From assembly GCA_023386865.1 (NCBI GenBank), contig JAEWIV010000444.1:1-10750 (forward strand): DNA of 10,750 nucleotides, given 5' to 3'. Within the stretch, counting starts at the first letter, position 1. Every line of letters starts with the position of its first letter. This DNA comes from Pseudomonadota bacterium (lineage in GTDB: Bacteria; Pseudomonadota; Alphaproteobacteria; Reyranellales; Reyranellaceae). Below the pieces are notes generated by a model. It searched no databases. It worked only from the letters and a program-made list of their open reading frames with translations, and had not been told where the DNA came from. Positions 10,225 to 10,750 of the stretch are shown here, piece by piece. The translations under genes and the position numbers were made by a program.

Positions 10225-10545
10225 ATGAGCATCAAGAACCTTGCGAGCGTTCTCGTACTGTCGCTGGCCCTCATCCCAGCTTCGGTCCGCGCGGAGATGC
10301 CCGCGCAGATGGCGGGCAAGCCCGAAGACGTCGGCTTGTCTTCGACGCAGCTCAAGCGCCTCGAAGCGGCGACCAAGAAGAACATCGATGACGGGCTGAT
10401 TCCCGGCGCCGTCATGCTGGTGGCGCGGCGCGGCAAGGTCGCCTGGGTGTCGGTGCAGGGCAAGCGCGCGCCCGATACCGACGATCCCATGAAGTTCGAT
10501 TCGATCTTCCGCATCTATTCCATGACCAAGCCGATCACCAGCCTA
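10225..10545 (+). pseudogene. Second serine hydrolase of the tandem pair, interrupted by an IS
   Basis: The first 107 codons of a paralogue of the upstream hydrolase. It has its own GGGAG seven nucleotides before the ATG, a signal peptide (about MSIKNLASVLVLSLALIPASVRA) and SxxK as YSMTKPI. Over a 78-residue stretch from MAGKPEDVGLS to SMTKPI.S I count 58 identities with the first copy (about 74%), which indicates a local duplication. The homology stops after PITS at about 10543, where the sequence becomes GGGGCGAGACTC at the end of an IS5-family element. The frame runs on into the IS to 10656, giving a 143-codon hybrid ORF with no hydrolase homology. The rest of the gene may lie on the other side of the element, beyond the window. 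As seen, the product would lack the Tyr and GxxG motifs and is presumed inactive. Confidence 0.9.
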
Positions 10546-10750
10546 GGGGCGAGACTCATTAAATCCACCATACGAAAGCAGCCACGAGGCAGACCGAGGC
10601 GAGGAAGTTTCGAGCTAACCTGTCGTAACGAGGGAAGATGCGGAGGAAGTCCTTGAGGCGGCCGAAAGCGTTCTCGATGCGGTGTCGTTGCTTGTAGGAT
10701 TTTCTGTCGAAGCTGAAGGGCTGCTTTCGGTTCGACCTGTTCGGCACAAC
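10546..10750 (-). mobile_element. IS5-family insertion sequence (IS427-like), partial
   Basis: The IS end is inferred at 10546, where the hydrolase coding sequence ends. The preceding TA (10544-10545) fits a two-base target duplication of the kind reported for IS427-group elements, but the other end, and so the duplication and terminal inverted repeats, are outside the window. The transposase stop is only about 13 bp from the end, as is usual for this family. Confidence 0.85.
10559..10750 (-). CDS. IS5-family transposase, C-terminal part
   Basis: The last 63 codons of a transposase whose N-terminal part lies beyond position 10750. The visible protein reads PNRSNRKQPFSFDRKSYKQR, then HRIENAFGRLKDF (the catalytic Glu of the DDE triad is the E of IENAFGRLK), then RYDRLARNFLASVCLVAAFVWW before a TAA. 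This C-terminal arrangement is characteristic of the short second ORF of IS5-family elements of the IS427 type, which are commonly made as a programmed -1 frameshift fusion of two ORFs. The first ORF is not in the window, so frameshifting cannot be checked. The transposase runs opposite to the interrupted hydrolase. Confidence 0.93.
   Translation of the reverse strand, partial: VVPNRSNRKQPFSFDRKSYKQRHRIENAFGRLKDFLRIFPRYDRLARNFLASVCLVAAFVWWI

Overview
The window is GC-rich with long, tightly packed genes of alphaproteobacterial character: a Bug-type periplasmic binding protein, a DUF883-like membrane protein, a LysR regulator, family-S12-like serine hydrolases and an IS5-type transposase. A Reyranella-like or rhizobial relative would fit, but no rRNA or other marker is present, so the genus is not determined.

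Layout. Positions 1-7991 are all minus strand. Transcription order is: a very large tandem ABC exporter (7991-4368); an orphan Bug/TctC binding protein (4216-3239); a glutaredoxin-DinB fusion (3215-2463); a SIS-domain phosphoheptose-isomerase-like protein (2428-1802); an M28-peptidase-like protein (from about 1760 to 591); a DUF883/ElaB-like protein (529-197); and the start of another small membrane protein (156 to beyond position 1). The last six are spaced closely enough to be cotranscribed in part. From 8041 the plus strand carries a LysR regulator, then a serine hydrolase (8967-10211), then a tandem paralogue (from 10225) cut by an IS5-family element that enters at about 10545 and runs off the window.

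Main discovery. The glutaredoxin-DinB gene has a good Shine-Dalgarno and ATG at 3215, but codon 13 is an in-frame TGA (3179-3177). It lies exactly where the first cysteine of the CxxC redox motif belongs (WQPG-U-TSC). The frame continues as clear glutaredoxin-fold sequence with the second Cys and the cis-Pro loop intact. Eleven nucleotides after the TGA is a 7-bp hairpin whose stem is built from two codons (AGA, UUU) atypical of this GC-rich DNA. This is a candidate selenoprotein with an unusual Grx-DinB architecture. The alternative is a nonsense mutation. A third reading, TGA as Trp, is excluded because neighbouring genes end at TGA.

Other points of interest are an M28-like protein lacking most canonical zinc ligands but carrying HEIGH, a Fur/Irr-like palindrome at the 5' end of the CydDC-like exporter, and the IS interruption of the second hydrolase immediately after its SxxK motif.
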